Numbered from the stretch's first letter, positions 51,699 to 63,527 are shown. The stretch is DNA of 64,000 nucleotides from Anoplolepis gracilipes (GCF_047496725.1 NC_132970.1:11476501-11540500); one strand, 5' to 3'. Notes: generated by a model from the sequence alone, not told the origin. Numbers and translations are program-made.

Positions 51699-54600
51699 TT
51701 AATTAATATTAAAAAGTATTTTGGAAACTGCTCCTATATCGTTTGGATACTTTTCTACCAGACTTTTATTTGGTACATAATGAGTGCCTACGAATCTAGA
51801 AAAATATCGTCCTATCTCTATATTATCAATCCACTGTGGTTGACATATCGATATTTCATCTAAAATAAAAGAGATGTTTTATGTTGTACGGATTGAAGAT
51901 AATAGAAAATATATACATATAATACATAAGAATGTTAGTAATATTCGTACCTTGTGCTAGGTAACATATTCTATTAGTCTCAGTGAGAATTATGTAGTGC
52001 GTTTGATTAACTTTTTCAACGGACATACAAAAATGCTGATCTTCATCCTCATCGTATTCGTCATCCAAATATATAGAATTCATATAATCGCGTATATTAC
52101 ATAATCGCGTATAATCACATTGAAAATCCCATCCTACTATTACGCCAAAGTGAAGTTTGTCAAATGAGGAATTTATGATCCGATGCTTTACGATCATACC
52201 AACCGCAAATTTTATTTTTTTATTCCTTATTTTTGGTCTTGTTCTTATATAGGTAGATTTAACCTGCATGTATGTACGTGTGCGTGTGCGTGTGCGTGTG
52301 CGTGTGCGTGTGGTTGTGCGTGTGCATGGAAAATATAATAGCAGAATATAATTGACATTTTGTTGAATTGTTTCTAAATTAATTAACACAACAGCTCAAG
52401 TTATACATTTCGCTATAAAAAAAACAGTACATTAAAAAAAGAGGAAAAATTATAAAATTTTGAATGCTTATAACACAATTAATAATTATTGTATCGAAGT
52501 GATTAAAACAGGAAAATAAAACTTGAACTCTACATTTTGAAAAACTTTTAATACTAATTGCGTGAAATAATTAATTTTTTAATAGCGACTGATAAAATAA
52601 AGAATCGGTTAATAGAAAGTCCACTTCAATAAATTGTAGTCGTGAATTAATGGTATACAAAGCGGATGAAAAAATATGAACTTTATTGTCATCCGCTATT
52701 GAAAAACTAATCATTCAACATAGTCGGTATTAAAAATTCCTCAAAACAGACTTAAAGCTTTATTTTCATTTTTTAATCACCTCCATATGATAATTTTTAA
52801 CTGTATTATAAGCATTTGAAATCGTTTTTGGTTTAAAATCAAATTCTACGATAAAGCATTTTGAAGGGAAAAATTTGAACTTCCAAGTACTTGTTATCCC
52901 ATTGAACTCAGTTGATTCACGCCATGCAACTCATTAACTAGACTTTCTATTAATCAATTTTGCAGATCTTCATTGTCATCTGTCATTAGAAAAGTAATCT
53001 CACACAATCAACATTTAAAGTTTCTCAATATACAAATTTCAAACTTTATTTTTGGTTTTTAATCACTTGGATACGATAATTATTGATTATGTTATAAGCA
53101 TTTAAAATTTCACAAATTTGTCCTATTTGTCCATTTTTTTTAGCAAAGGATATAGATAACTATAATTTATGTAATTTTTTTACATATTATTATATGAATA
53201 TTAGTTAATATTATAAGATGCTCGATAAGTTACCTTTATTGATTTTGAAATTTTATTAAAAAATTCGTATCCTATTATTCCTTTTATCATATTTAATTCC
53301 CACGGGTATTTTTCATAATTCCATGTTTTAAAAAATAAATAATCCTCTAGTAAAAAACTTATTAGCTAGAAAAATATATGTAAAAAAAATTTTAATTACA
53401 GATATAAAAAAAATATTTATTATTTTAATTCTTTGTTTGAAAAAATGTATTGAGTCTTTTGATGGAAATAATTTACATGTTTTTACGAAAAATTAAAATT
53501 TTTATCAACAAATTATAAATTTGTGAAAATGATAGAAATTAATGATAAGTTGAATAAAGTTGTAATAAATTATAAACAACTTTTTATGAACATTTTTATA
53601 AGTAATATAATAAATATAAATAGATCATCGTAAATACCACAACTATTCACAACTTTTTAACGATAAGTTAATTTATGAATAGTTGCATGGTTCAATATGG
53701 TAACAAATTTCGTAGTTTGAACATAAAAATTATATGTACACATAATCAAAAAGTTGTAGTTAAAATAAAAAGTGAAAGATAATAAAAAATATTATTAATA
53801 ATTAGATTGATAGGAAATTGTAGTTCCTTTTACAATTTTTGCGTGAAAAATTATAAAATGATTTCCACTATAGTCATGGACTTAACGTATCATTTAGATC
53901 AAGATCTATAATTGATTGTTATCTTAATTAATTACTAAAATTAATAATAGTTATAATTTTTATTAATTATAAAATTAATAAAAAATACGTATTAATACTA
54001 TTTGTAAAAAATTACCAACCTTTAAATAATTAGATCGATTTTTACGAGATATATATCTCCCACTAACAATGTCAAAACCATTTAAATTGTCGTAACCATT
54101 GATTATAAAATACTCTGCATTGTTCATTTTTTTTGTATTATCACTGAAAATAATAAAAAATATACGTCTGTGTGTGTGTGTGTGTGCAATATGTCCGAGA
54201 ATGAATAATGGGGTTTTAGTCGATTTTTATAACACAACACAAACTCAATATCAGTATGAAATTTTTAGTAATAATCAACTTAAATAGTTTCTTTACCTAT
54301 TTAGTAAATTTCGATGTCCTGTTAATGGCATGACACATCTCATAATTTCAACATTCTTCATATTTTATACTAAATCCGAACACTAAATCAGAATATCTAT
54401 TTCTTGCAATTGTTTTTATGATTCTATCCCTAAGATCATGTAAATCTCTAATTTTTTACACTGCGTAACATTTTTCAAGTGACTCTCTCTCTCTCTATAT
54501 TTTCTATAAGAAAACTTCCTAAACTGTCGTTAGACAAAGTAATAAATTTTGTATCTTATGTGCTTCAACATACACAAATCTGTGATCCTTGTTTGATAAA

Positions 54601-57600
54601 GATGAAAAATGTTGTGCAAATCAAAGATTAATGCCATATCAGAAAAGAATCATAGAAACAATTGCAAGAATTACGCCAGATATTCGGGATTTAGTATAAA
54701 ATATGGAGAGTGTTGAAATTAGTACATATCGAAATACTAAATTGTAATAGTAATTAAGCCTATACCTAAAATTTCTAATCAATTACCATAGTTACATCTA
54801 TCTTTGTTTATTTATAAAACGAAAAGTCAAACTTCCTTCGAGTCTTTTCGAGTTAAGTTATATTAGCACCGAATAAAGTTTATATTAGTTAAATCCATAA
54901 ACATAATAAGAATAGACCGAGCGTATCCTCTTATAAACATTGAAGCTCAGGTAGAAAAGGACAGAAAGTAGATGCCGTATACCTTTCTCTCTCTAACGAG
55001 GAAAGAATGAGGAGAAAGTTGATCACCAAAACATAATGGCTGATTAGCTTTCTCCTCACTCTTTTCTCGTTAGAAAGAGAAATGTATACCGCACAACTAA
55101 TTTCTGTCCTTTCTACCCGAGCTTCAGGTTTGGCATCTCGGTCTATTCTTCCTATGTCTATGGTTAAAATCCAATTTCTTAATTATGCATCTTGATGCTT
55201 TTACAAAATAGATAATAAAACTGTTTGAGTTGATAATTATTACTAAAAAAATTATGCCAATATTGAAAACAAGAAAAATTAACAAATTTTTAAATTAAAA
55301 TTATACACACTATTTTGGTTTCCACGCGATGGCAATACGTTTATATATATTATGATCTGCTACTATTGTGTGTCTCTTTAGAACGTAGCGTATGCCAAGT
55401 CTTCTCGCTACGATATGATATATAAAAGGTAGTAGATACTTATCAACACATTGTGAAAACTATATCAATATAAAATTATGTTAATAAAATTTTGTTGAAC
55501 ATGTTTGTTGGTTTTATAAGATAAATACATAGTTATGCTCGAACAGCGCATAACAAACTATAATTATAATTATAATTATAATTTAACATAATCTACAATA
55601 ACTTACGAAATATATACTGCTTTTTTTTAGATCTAATGTTGTCAATAGTTTCTCTAATATATAATCACTCGATTGAGAAAAGAAATATTTTTTAAGTATG
55701 CATATAATTTGCCTTGCTTCTGTCTCATCCCAGAAATTATCGTCGATCTCATTGTTTCTCCAATCAGAAAATTGATCAGAAGATATCGAAAATATTGAAT
55801 GCGCAGGATATTCTGTTTTAAGGTGAGATAATATTTCTCCCATAATAATATCAAAACACATTTTCATACTGGAAGTAGATATATGTGGTTCAAAATATTG
55901 TACTATAATAGTAAGTAGCCGTTCTAAAAGCTGCTTTCTTTTTGGCATATTTGTAAATTCGTCCTGCTTGTGCTCTAATCGATTATGTTTTATATATCGA
56001 AGAATAATGCCAAAGTTATATGCACTTGTTAAATAGCAACCGGGTTTCCTAAAATATATTTACACATTCATAATGTACAAAAACATTAGGGTAAAGTAGC
56101 CTAATATGAGAGGAGTTCTTAATATGAAACCCCAATTATTTTACAAACACGACCATTCTTCTTTAAATGTTACTATCTCATGTTGGTAATAGATAATCGT
56201 GAAATCGTATGATTTACATATGTAAATGACAGCAGCGTAGCGCACGTGTGTATGACGATTTTGTTAACGACGCTGAGGAAAGTTCTTGAATGTGCTACTT
56301 ACAAGGGATGTAAGCAACATAATTTAATAGCAATAGCTTGATATTCATTTGTAATATGTTATTAATGTCAAATGCAACAATTTTATCTTGGTGCTTGATC
56401 ATTATTTTGGATATCTTACACGCATAACCTTATCATATATATATATGATTTATATAGTTCCTAATATGAGATGCTAGAATGTTTCTAATATGATACCCGT
56501 AAAAAAAATGTCCATATAAAATTGGCCATATATGGATTTTATCAATAGCTGAGCATATCTTGTCAAATATAGTTATATATTATATATGATTTTATTCAAT
56601 TATCATATAATATCATATATGACTATACTTGGTAAGACATGATCAGATATTGACAAAATCCATATATGGCCAACTTTTTTTCCCGGGTATGTATCTCATT
56701 TCTCTCTTTTCTCTCATAAGCAATAGAATGAGTTATTAAAAGTGTAAATTTCTATTTTTTTTTTGTTGGTTATTTTATTTTAAAATATTTCAAACTTCAA
56801 TTACAATACCTTTCTGTGTGCTCTTTGTTAAAACGTTAAATTTTTATTTAAATCTTTAAGATATGTTATTTTAATTTTATAGATTCACGATATAAAAAAT
56901 ATTTGAAAGATATAATTTTTGTTTGTGTCAAAAAGTAAAACTTTCGTTTTCTGTAGTACAGTTCTACAGCATTAAACTAATAATTGAAAGTCAGCCTGTA
57001 ATGTTACATTTATGTAATTATAATTAATAAAACAGTTTTTAATTGAAAGTATGTTCTTTTTGCATTTAATTTTCTAACGTAAGCCCATCTCATATTAGGA
57101 CACCTTTTTCAAAATAAACGAATCTTTCAAGTCTGAGAAAACCCATTGTAGAAAATATTATAAATTACACATTGGAGCTTTTAATGCTTTTTAGTGATAA
57201 AACTTGAGTGTACTAGCTATAAAACTACGTAAAGTTTTTGAGTTAAAAGTTACAATTAAAGAAAGTTTAAGCTTTTATAAAAAGTATCTCATAATTGACA
57301 CCTTTACCCTAATATTTATAATACTAATATTTAATTTATTGAATTCTACCGTAACGACTGTGTAGAAATGATTCTATTTATCTCATCTATAACAAAATAG
57401 TAAATATGATGAGATTCCAAATTTGCGGCTATGGAATACAAAAGACATTCCAATTTTATTTTATCATCATGCCATAAGCCATCCTCTGCCATTAAAGACA
57501 CATAATACTGTAGATTTTTGACATATTTTAGACTTGCTTCTATTTGTTGTTTAAAATCTGTATTATCACAAATTTTCTTCTGTTCCTCTGTATAATACTT

Positions 57601-58070
57601 ATTTTTCATAGAAGGACATCTAAAATTAAAACAAAAAATTCTCAAATATTATACAACACCACATTATCGGCAATAAACTGTGAACAATATATTTTCTAAA
57701 GTACAAATATGAATTTTTTAAGTACATTAACATTTGAGACAAATTAAAAATATTATAAATATAATATCAATTTTTTATTTAATAAAGATAAAAAATATAA
57801 TGTGTTAATATATCTTTAACCAAATTGAATTAAATAATCACAATAGTAATAAATAGCAACGCACATACTCGAAATGTATTATTGAAAAGTTTTTGCTGCG
57901 ATAATCTTGCGATTAACGAGTTTAAGTTAATCAATTTAAATTAAGTTTTAATGAGAGCCGATTGAAAAATAAATTTATGAATATATTTCAATTCTCTCTC
58001 GCATTGCATAAAAATAATAATCAAAATAGGCACTTTTATAAAAACGGAAAATTTTATAAGAAGAAAAACT

Positions 58071-58110
<40 letters not shown>

Positions 58111-59119
58111 AATTTCCAAATAAATAAAATTGATTGTATATAGTGATTATAAAATTGCAGAAGTCACAAGGTATAAACAGAAAGTTTTTATGAAATTATA
58201 TAAATTATATATAATAAATTAAACTTTTATATAATTATCTGTGCTATTTAATTACAATTAATATTATAAATTAAATTTATACATGTACTTAAGTCAGTAT
58301 TTATTAAAAAATTTCCAATCAACTCAACGTCTTAAAATGTTTAATAAATTAAAATTAACTTGTTGATATAAACTAAACATCATAAATCTTAATTGTTTGA
58401 AAATTTCAACATTATCCGTTATGTAAAATAAAAAGAGTAATAAAAATTTATTCTATTTCTTTACATAATTAATCTTATTGAGACAATTTTTACCGACCTA
58501 TTTTTAATTTTTAATAAGTTACTATTGGTGTGCATAAATAAACAAAATAGTGAAATAAAAAAATAATTTTAGGAAATATATTTAAAAAATACTGACAAAT
58601 GCGTGTGACGCTGGCATGTTCTCACTTTGTGAAAACTCATTAATTAATTCTGACTTATTTGTAATAGTTTGACAATTTTTTATTACTTAAACAAATAGCT
58701 CTGGCTATTAAATAAAAAATGATTCGAAATTAATTAAATTGACGTGCGTTTCATTTTGTTCTCTAACCATTTTTTCAACATTTTTTACCAAATTTTAAAA
58801 GCTTAAGATTTCCACAATAGAAACATTTACAAAGAGTTCTATGCGTAAAAATTAGTAAAATATTTATTTAAAAAATTAAATGTAAAATTAGTATTAATGA
58901 AAAAATCAACTGAATGTAAAATTAATATTAATATAAAAAAATTGTAAATAAAAAGATATACCTCTGATAAAATTTCTTCTTCCAAAACTTCTTTGAGAAT
59001 AATATATCCTGGAATCTTCTACACGTGGCACTAAAACTCAAAACATCCTCAATGCTGACGTTTTCGTCTCCCAAAATGATTTCAATCACTTCGATGGACA
59101 ACCATGTTAGTGTAGCCAT
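51699..59119 (-). CDS. FBXO21: F-box only protein 21-like, with YccV/HspQ-like C-terminal domain
   Basis: Exons: 58962-59119, 57350-57619, 55607-56048, 55311-55459, 54020-54143, 53234-53365, 51951-52263 and 51699-51859. They total 1,749 nt (582 codons plus TAA) with all phases closing. The F-box (about residues 3-50) has IEVIEIILGDENVSIEDVL and ATCRRFQDILFSKKFWKKKF. The middle resembles FBXO21, including VARRLGIR (about 307-314) and AWKPKYDN. The C-terminal hemimethylated-DNA-binding-like (YccV/HspQ) domain (about 440-565) has FAVGMIVKHR, GVIVGWD, YLAQDEISICQP and GRYFSRFVGTHYVPN. FBXO21 is the substrate receptor of an SCF ubiquitin ligase in mammals; the same role here is inference. It is more diverged than the other genes in the window, with AT-rich code and a shortened middle, so it may be a fast-evolving paralogue. 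The ATG at 59,119 is the first in frame. Confidence 0.9.
52264..52325 (-). repeat. (GTGTGC)n-type microsatellite abutting an FBXO21 acceptor
   Basis: Tandem TGTGCG units end within about 20 bases of the splice acceptor (ATGCAG|GTT) of exon 7. Read on the gene strand, the repeat is CACACG-rich and replaces the usual T-rich tract. If unspliced it would encode Thr-Arg repeats in frame. Confidence 0.8.
54908..55150. repeat. Hairpin MITE in FBXO21 intron 4
   Basis: The termini AAGAATAGACCGAG and CTCGGTCTATTCTT are inverted. The arms share CTTTCTCTCTCTAACGAGG-type sequence and its inverse and close over a short loop (about 55,030-55,045). Confidence 0.85.
56086..57313. mobile_element. 1.2-kb non-autonomous DNA element in FBXO21 intron 2
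   Basis: Short terminal inverted repeats, ATTAGGGTAAAGTAG at left and CACCTTTACCCTAAT at right, bound an AT-rich non-coding body with repeated CCTAATATGAGA motifs. A smaller hairpin is nested at about 56,495-56,692. Confidence 0.6.
56495..56692. repeat. Nested hairpin MITE
   Basis: Inverted ends around ATACCCGTAAAAAAAATG and TTTTTTTCCCGGGTAT, with arms sharing TTGGCCATATATGGATTTT. Lies inside the 56,086-57,313 element. Confidence 0.8.
57620..58961 (-). other. FBXO21 intron 1
   Basis: A phase-2 intron (donor CAGAG|GTATAT, acceptor TTTTAG|ATGTCC). It contains (CT)n at about 58,074-58,108 and a copy of the roughly 280-bp dispersed repeat at about 58,610-58,880. Nothing coding. Confidence 0.75.
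58074..58108. repeat. (CT)n microsatellite
   Basis: About 17 CT units inside FBXO21 intron 1. Confidence 0.9.
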
Positions 59120-60179
59120 CGAAAAAAATTTAACGATGCACAAAAAAGTTCACAACGTGATCTATTTATTAGTTTTTATCTAATTTCATTTATACACGTG
59201 GGCTCGCAAAGCTTACTGTAGCATCTAACACTGTTGAAATGAGTCTGTAAAATGTAATAACTTTATATTAATTTTTATATGTTTCCTGTCGCGGGTGAAT
59301 ACTAGTGTACGACATCTGGTATTGGCTAAATGAATGATCGATAGATCAAGAGCCGAGAGAGCACGCAGTAGAGAGGCGACAGTGCATAAAGTCACTAGAA
59401 GTGACTTTAAACAGTGCAGAGAACACAGCGCGAGCGTGAAAGAGGTGTGTGAGTTCTCGCACAAGACAAGAAAGAAATAAAGTTTTTCCTATTAGACTAA
59501 GGTTATTATTTCTTCCGGCACATCCTTGACTGAAGAGATTTCCATGGGTCCCTCCCTAACACCTCCAGTCATTCTAGACTGCAGATGCATTCCTTTTTCA
59601 GGGAGAAACGCTTTAAAGTATTTGACTGACCAATGGAAAGAAAGAACAAAGATTCCTTTATTCTGATAGGTCATACGAACAACAGTTACAAGCACATATT
59701 ATATATTCTTGGAAAAACTTTCTAGATTACAACTTCTAGAACAACTGCTTTCCACTACTTTTTTAGATTTATGTTTTTTTACATGATATTTTTTGAAATA
59801 CTTTCTTTATAACTTTAATAAGGACTGTATATTTAACTTGTCAAAGTTTTATTAAACACTAAATGTTTATTTGTAAAATTATTTTTTGTTATCGGCGAAA
59901 AAAAATCGTACAGCAAAAAACGAAAATTTATCTTAAAGTTAAAAGCTAGTGCTATACGATGGCCGTGATGAAAATATTGAAATTAATTTGGATCCCACAC
60001 AATAAAGCTCTAAAATAGGTAAAAATGGTCATTTTTGGGCATTCTAACATCAAATATTTCGATAACCTGACGTGATAGGCAAGTTCTGTCACCAGATTTG
60101 GATTCAGCGCACCAAATTACGTAAGAAATCACTCACAGTTTTCATTTAGCTTTTAATAGCCTCCATTTTGCAGGCCTGT
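59120..60179. other. FBXO21 upstream region, possibly including LTR-like sequence
   Basis: The promoter of FBXO21 should lie next to 59,120. From about 59,231 the sequence starts TGTTGAAATGAG, is GC-richer than its neighbours, and has AATAAAG at about 59,476 before TTATTATTTCTTCC. That layout recalls a solo LTR, but no target duplication or CA end could be fixed. No gene recognised. Confidence 0.35.
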
Positions 60180-60284
60180 GTAATTGTCGCCGCATATATG
60201 AGAATGCTTCTTTTTAATGAAAAGAAAGTTCATAAAAAAAATTAAACATTTCAAGTTTGTCGAAACTAGTATAATATGATATAT
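60180..60284. repeat. Dispersed repeat family C, split copy, left part
   Basis: Matches 48,599-48,707. It ends at AATATGATATAT (60,273-60,284), which recurs at 62,553-62,564 as the target-site duplication of the inserted element. Confidence 0.88.
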
Positions 60285-60561
60285 GACAACAGTATAATTA
60301 AAAGACAGTAGTTATATATGAATACAAAATTAATGACAAATTGAGTGCAAACAATAAAATGTAATAAAATCGATCAAAGACAAATTTAATTCATACGTAC
60401 ATTCAAATAAAATAAAGGATGTAAAATACCGTGTTGTAAACGTGAAAACAATTAAACATTTCGCTCGTTGATGTGAGATATTAATAAGATGAAACCGCAG
60501 TAAAAAAACACGTCTTGTCAAAACAAAATTTAAAATTAAACTGACAATTTTAAAAAACATT

Positions 60562-61128
60562 TCAAACCAATGACCTTTTCATTTCAACGACCTTTATTAT
60601 TTTGTCGTAAATATTATTTAGATTTTCAATGTTTCTTTGAAGGTTAATTGTGTTGTCAAATTTCTTTATAAAAAACATTTTCGCTATTTCTCTCTTTTTG
60701 ACAAATTTTTCGCTATGTAAAATGCCTGGACTATCCCACTCAAATTCCAAATTCAAATGTCCAAAATCTGATCTGTGTTTGCTAATTACAGATTGACATG
60801 ATGGACGCAACTTTATATTGTTAAAATGTTCTTTAAGTCGTGTGTGTAAATGTCTTTTAGTTTGGCCTATATAAAGCGCATTACAGTCTTTACAATGTAT
60901 TTTATAAACGACATTAGTTCTATTGTCAGTGTGTAATCTATCTTTGCCGCGCTTTATCAATGTATTAAGTTTATTAGTTACAATCAAAGCAACGTTTAAA
61001 CCCGTATCAAGTATTGAACGACGCAAACAAAAACTAAAATCTTTAACGTAAGGTAATAGCATAAAAAAGGTGTTTGGATGCAATTTTTTCGTGGACTTAT
61101 TGTTGTTTTTACGGTTTTTTAGAATTTA
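60562..61128 (-). pseudogene. Penelope-like element GIY-YIG endonuclease fragment, left arm
   Basis: The open frame reads HPNTFFMLLPYVKDFSFCLR, then VVYKIHCKDCNALYIGQTKR and LHTRLKEHF, then KKREIAKMFFIKKF. This is the PLE type of GIY-YIG domain, with the characteristic C-x2-C between the VYKI and YIG motifs, the Arg of TRLKEH, and a downstream helix. The domain itself is open for about 173 codons, but the reverse transcriptase that should precede it is absent in this orientation. Confidence 0.85.
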
Positions 61129-61140
61129 ATCCTTTTTTGA

Positions 61141-61387
61141 ATGTTTAAACATCTTAAGCGCATTAATGGTAATTTACCTCGCTGTTATGGTTTGCCTAAG
61201 ATTCACAATTATAAAGCCAGTCTCACATATTAAGGACGGTTGTTCCTTTTCTACAAAGCTCAAGGATACTATTATCGATAATAATGTTGTGATAGTATCA
61301 TTAAATGTGAGTTCTTTATTTACTAATATTGCTAAGGATTTAGTTTTGAGTGCCATCAAAAAACGGTGGAATGACATTACTTACTAA
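61141..61387 (+). pseudogene. Penelope-like reverse transcriptase scrap, plus strand
   Basis: CYGLPKIHN matches the PLE reverse-transcriptase YGLPKIHK motif. A deletion follows, and then SLNVSSLFTNIAKDLVLSAI, equivalent to the usual D-V-x-SLFTNIP catalytic block. The catalytic Asp position reads Asn here. Far too short to function. Confidence 0.75.
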
Positions 61388-61645
61388 TAAATAAAGAACT
61401 CACATCCAATGATATCATCACATCATTATTATCGATAATAGTATCCTTGATTTTTGTAGAAAAAGACCAACCGTCCTTAATATGTGAGACTGGTTTTATA
61501 ATTGAACTATGTAATATATATCATGCATGTATGTAGAGACATTATACAAAGGGCTATCAACCAACGAAACAATAATTCTTAATGGAAATCCTGGTTTATG
61601 AATTTTAGGCAAACCATAACAGCGAGGTAAATTACCGTTAGTGCG
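61388..61645 (-). pseudogene. Penelope-like reverse transcriptase scrap, minus strand
   Basis: On the minus strand: RCYGLPKIHKPGFPLRIIVS then DSPLYNV, followed by a stop. Then, in a shifted frame, the sequence equivalent to SLDVSSLF. It retains about 90 bases that the plus-strand scrap has lost, with the normal Asp codon. Confidence 0.75.
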
Positions 61646-62081
61646 CTTAAGATGTTTATACATTCAAAAAAGGATTAATATTCTAAAAAACCGTAAAAAC
61701 AACAATGATCATAAATCCACGAAAAAATTGCATCCAAACACCTTTTTTATGCTATTACCTTACGTTAAAGATTTTAGTTTTTGTTTGCGCCGTTCAATAC
61801 TTGATACGGGTTTAAACGTTGCTTTGATTGTAACTAATAAACTTAATATATTGATAAAGCGCGGTAAAGATAGATTACACACTGACAATAGAACTAATGT
61901 CGTTTATAAAATACATTGTAAAGATTGTAATGCGCTTTATATAGGCCAAACTAAAATACGTTTACGCACACGACTTAAAGAACATTTTAACAATATAAAG
62001 TTGCGTCCATTATGTCAATCTGTAATTAACAAACACAGATCAGATTTTAGACATGAATTTGAGTGGAAAATGTTTTTATAA
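61641..62081 (+). pseudogene. Penelope-like GIY-YIG endonuclease fragment, right arm
   Basis: Near-identical to the left-arm fragment (VVYKIHCKDCNALYIGQTKI, RLKEHF). After EFEW, about 60 bases present in the left arm are missing and the frame shifts, ending at KMFL. The remaining C-terminal codons are visible downstream in another frame (about 62,085-62,160). Confidence 0.85.
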
Positions 62082-62422
62082 AGAAATTTAACAACACAAT
62101 TAACCTCCAAAGAGACACTGAAAATCTAAATAATATTTACGACAAGATAATAAAGGTCGTTTGAAATGTTTTTAAGTTTTGTTTTGACAACACGTGTTTT
62201 TTTACTGTGTTGGTTTTATCTTATTAATATCTCACATCAACGAGCCAAATGTTTAATTATTTTCACGTTTACAACACGGTATTTTACATCCTTTATTTTA
62301 TTTTATTTGTACGTATGAATTAAATTTGTCTTTGATCGATTTTATTACATTTTATTGTCTGCACTCAATTTGTTATTAATTTTGTATTCATATGTATAAC
62401 TACTGTCTTTTTAGTGACACTT

Positions 62423-62456
62423 GAAAAGGACCACAATTAGATGGTCGAAACGTCGT
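62423..62456 (+). ncRNA. Degenerate hammerhead-ribozyme-like motif in the PLE 3' end
   Basis: The order is TTGAAAAG, then a five-pair stem GACCA/TGGTC (62,431-62,435 with 62,444-62,448), then GAAACGTC. PLEs are known to carry hammerhead cores (CUGANGA, stem II, GAAA). Here GAAAC and stem II are kept, but the CUGANGA box departs at about two positions, so activity is doubtful. Confidence 0.4.
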
Positions 62457-62552
62457 GATATTAAATAAAGAACTTTTGGCTAGTTTGGTCGTTTTTAATT
62501 ATACTGTTGTTTTTTAATCAAGTACTAGCAATTTTACTAGCTAATAACCTTA

Positions 62553-62878
62553 AATATGATATATATTACCAATTTATAATCGATTTATAATCGATATGCT
62601 CAGATAAATAATCTTCTTTAATGATATAAAAGAGAGTCAGGTTTCTCCTCGCGAGAGTATTACTTACATTTAATTGTGACAAGCGTATGATGCAGATTTT
62701 TGAATATATGTCGATTTGTATAAACGTGTGTATGATGCAAAATTTTATATTATCAAAAATTATCAAAGAAAGATTCTTCTCTGTGCCTAAACAAGATTTT
62801 TAAATTTTTAATAATTAAGTCTTGCAAAGCCTCAAAGTTTTCAGGCCGATTATTTTTTTTTGTAAAAATCAGTTCCTC
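62553..62878. repeat. Dispersed repeat family C, split copy, right part
   Basis: Continues the homology of 60,180-60,284 to 48,700-49,034, starting with the second copy of the 12-bp target duplication. Confidence 0.88.
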
Positions 62879-63042
62879 GGTAACGCTCTTCCTATATTCT
62901 TTTTATTTAATAAGATAATAATACAAATAGATCGTTATTACACAAACAAGTACATAAACAAATTTTCTAATATGAATCAATTATTATCTATTATCCATCT
63001 CTTACTTTCATATCGATAACATTTTTTTTTTCATTCGTATTA

Positions 63043-63075
<33 letters not shown>

Positions 63076-63484
63076 GTTCTATACATATTGCGCTTCTCCT
63101 TTTCTTTTACTTCTTTTTCATTATGTTTACAAAGTGTTGGAAAGTTATTTGTATATTGCATATGTTTCTGACACACTGACACTTTATGCAAGATGCGAAT
63201 TCATGCGTCTTTTCATCGAAAGTCTTTCAAAAGCGAAGAATGATGAATAATTTTTTCGTAATAAAAATAATTTCTCTCATATTATTTTGTTTCGTGAATA
63301 CCTTTGTGATATTTAGATATGGGCGTCTGCAGATGCACAAAATATTTTTTTGTTGCATACAGATTAATGATAAATTGAGTAAATTCAAACATTAAGATAG
63401 ATCCACAGTCTTTGTATATCTCTCAATTACTATGCAAATATCACATCTCATTTTATTTGATGTTCATAAATAATTATACGTCTA

Positions 63485-63527
<43 letters not shown>

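Larger units (their letters stand above)
60285..62552. mobile_element. Palindromic pair of defective Penelope-like retroelements
   Basis: A 2,268-bp insertion flanked by a 12-bp direct repeat, AATATGATATAT. Two arms mirror each other around about 61,387. Each arm carries a GIY-YIG endonuclease end reading outward and a reverse-transcriptase scrap in the opposite orientation. Outer ends AGTATAATTAAAA and TTTTAATTATACT are inverted. The right arm keeps a 3' segment (about 62,412-62,505) that the left arm has lost. The mixture of inverted fragments is typical of 5'-inverted or multi-copy PLE insertions. Neither copy can be autonomous. Confidence 0.88.

Noticed and set aside
51856..52389. FBXO21 exon 7 read as a 177-codon protein with Thr-Arg repeats
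   Set aside because: The Thr-Arg part is the intronic microsatellite; the acceptor at 52,264 and phase agreement with exon 6 place the exon start after it.
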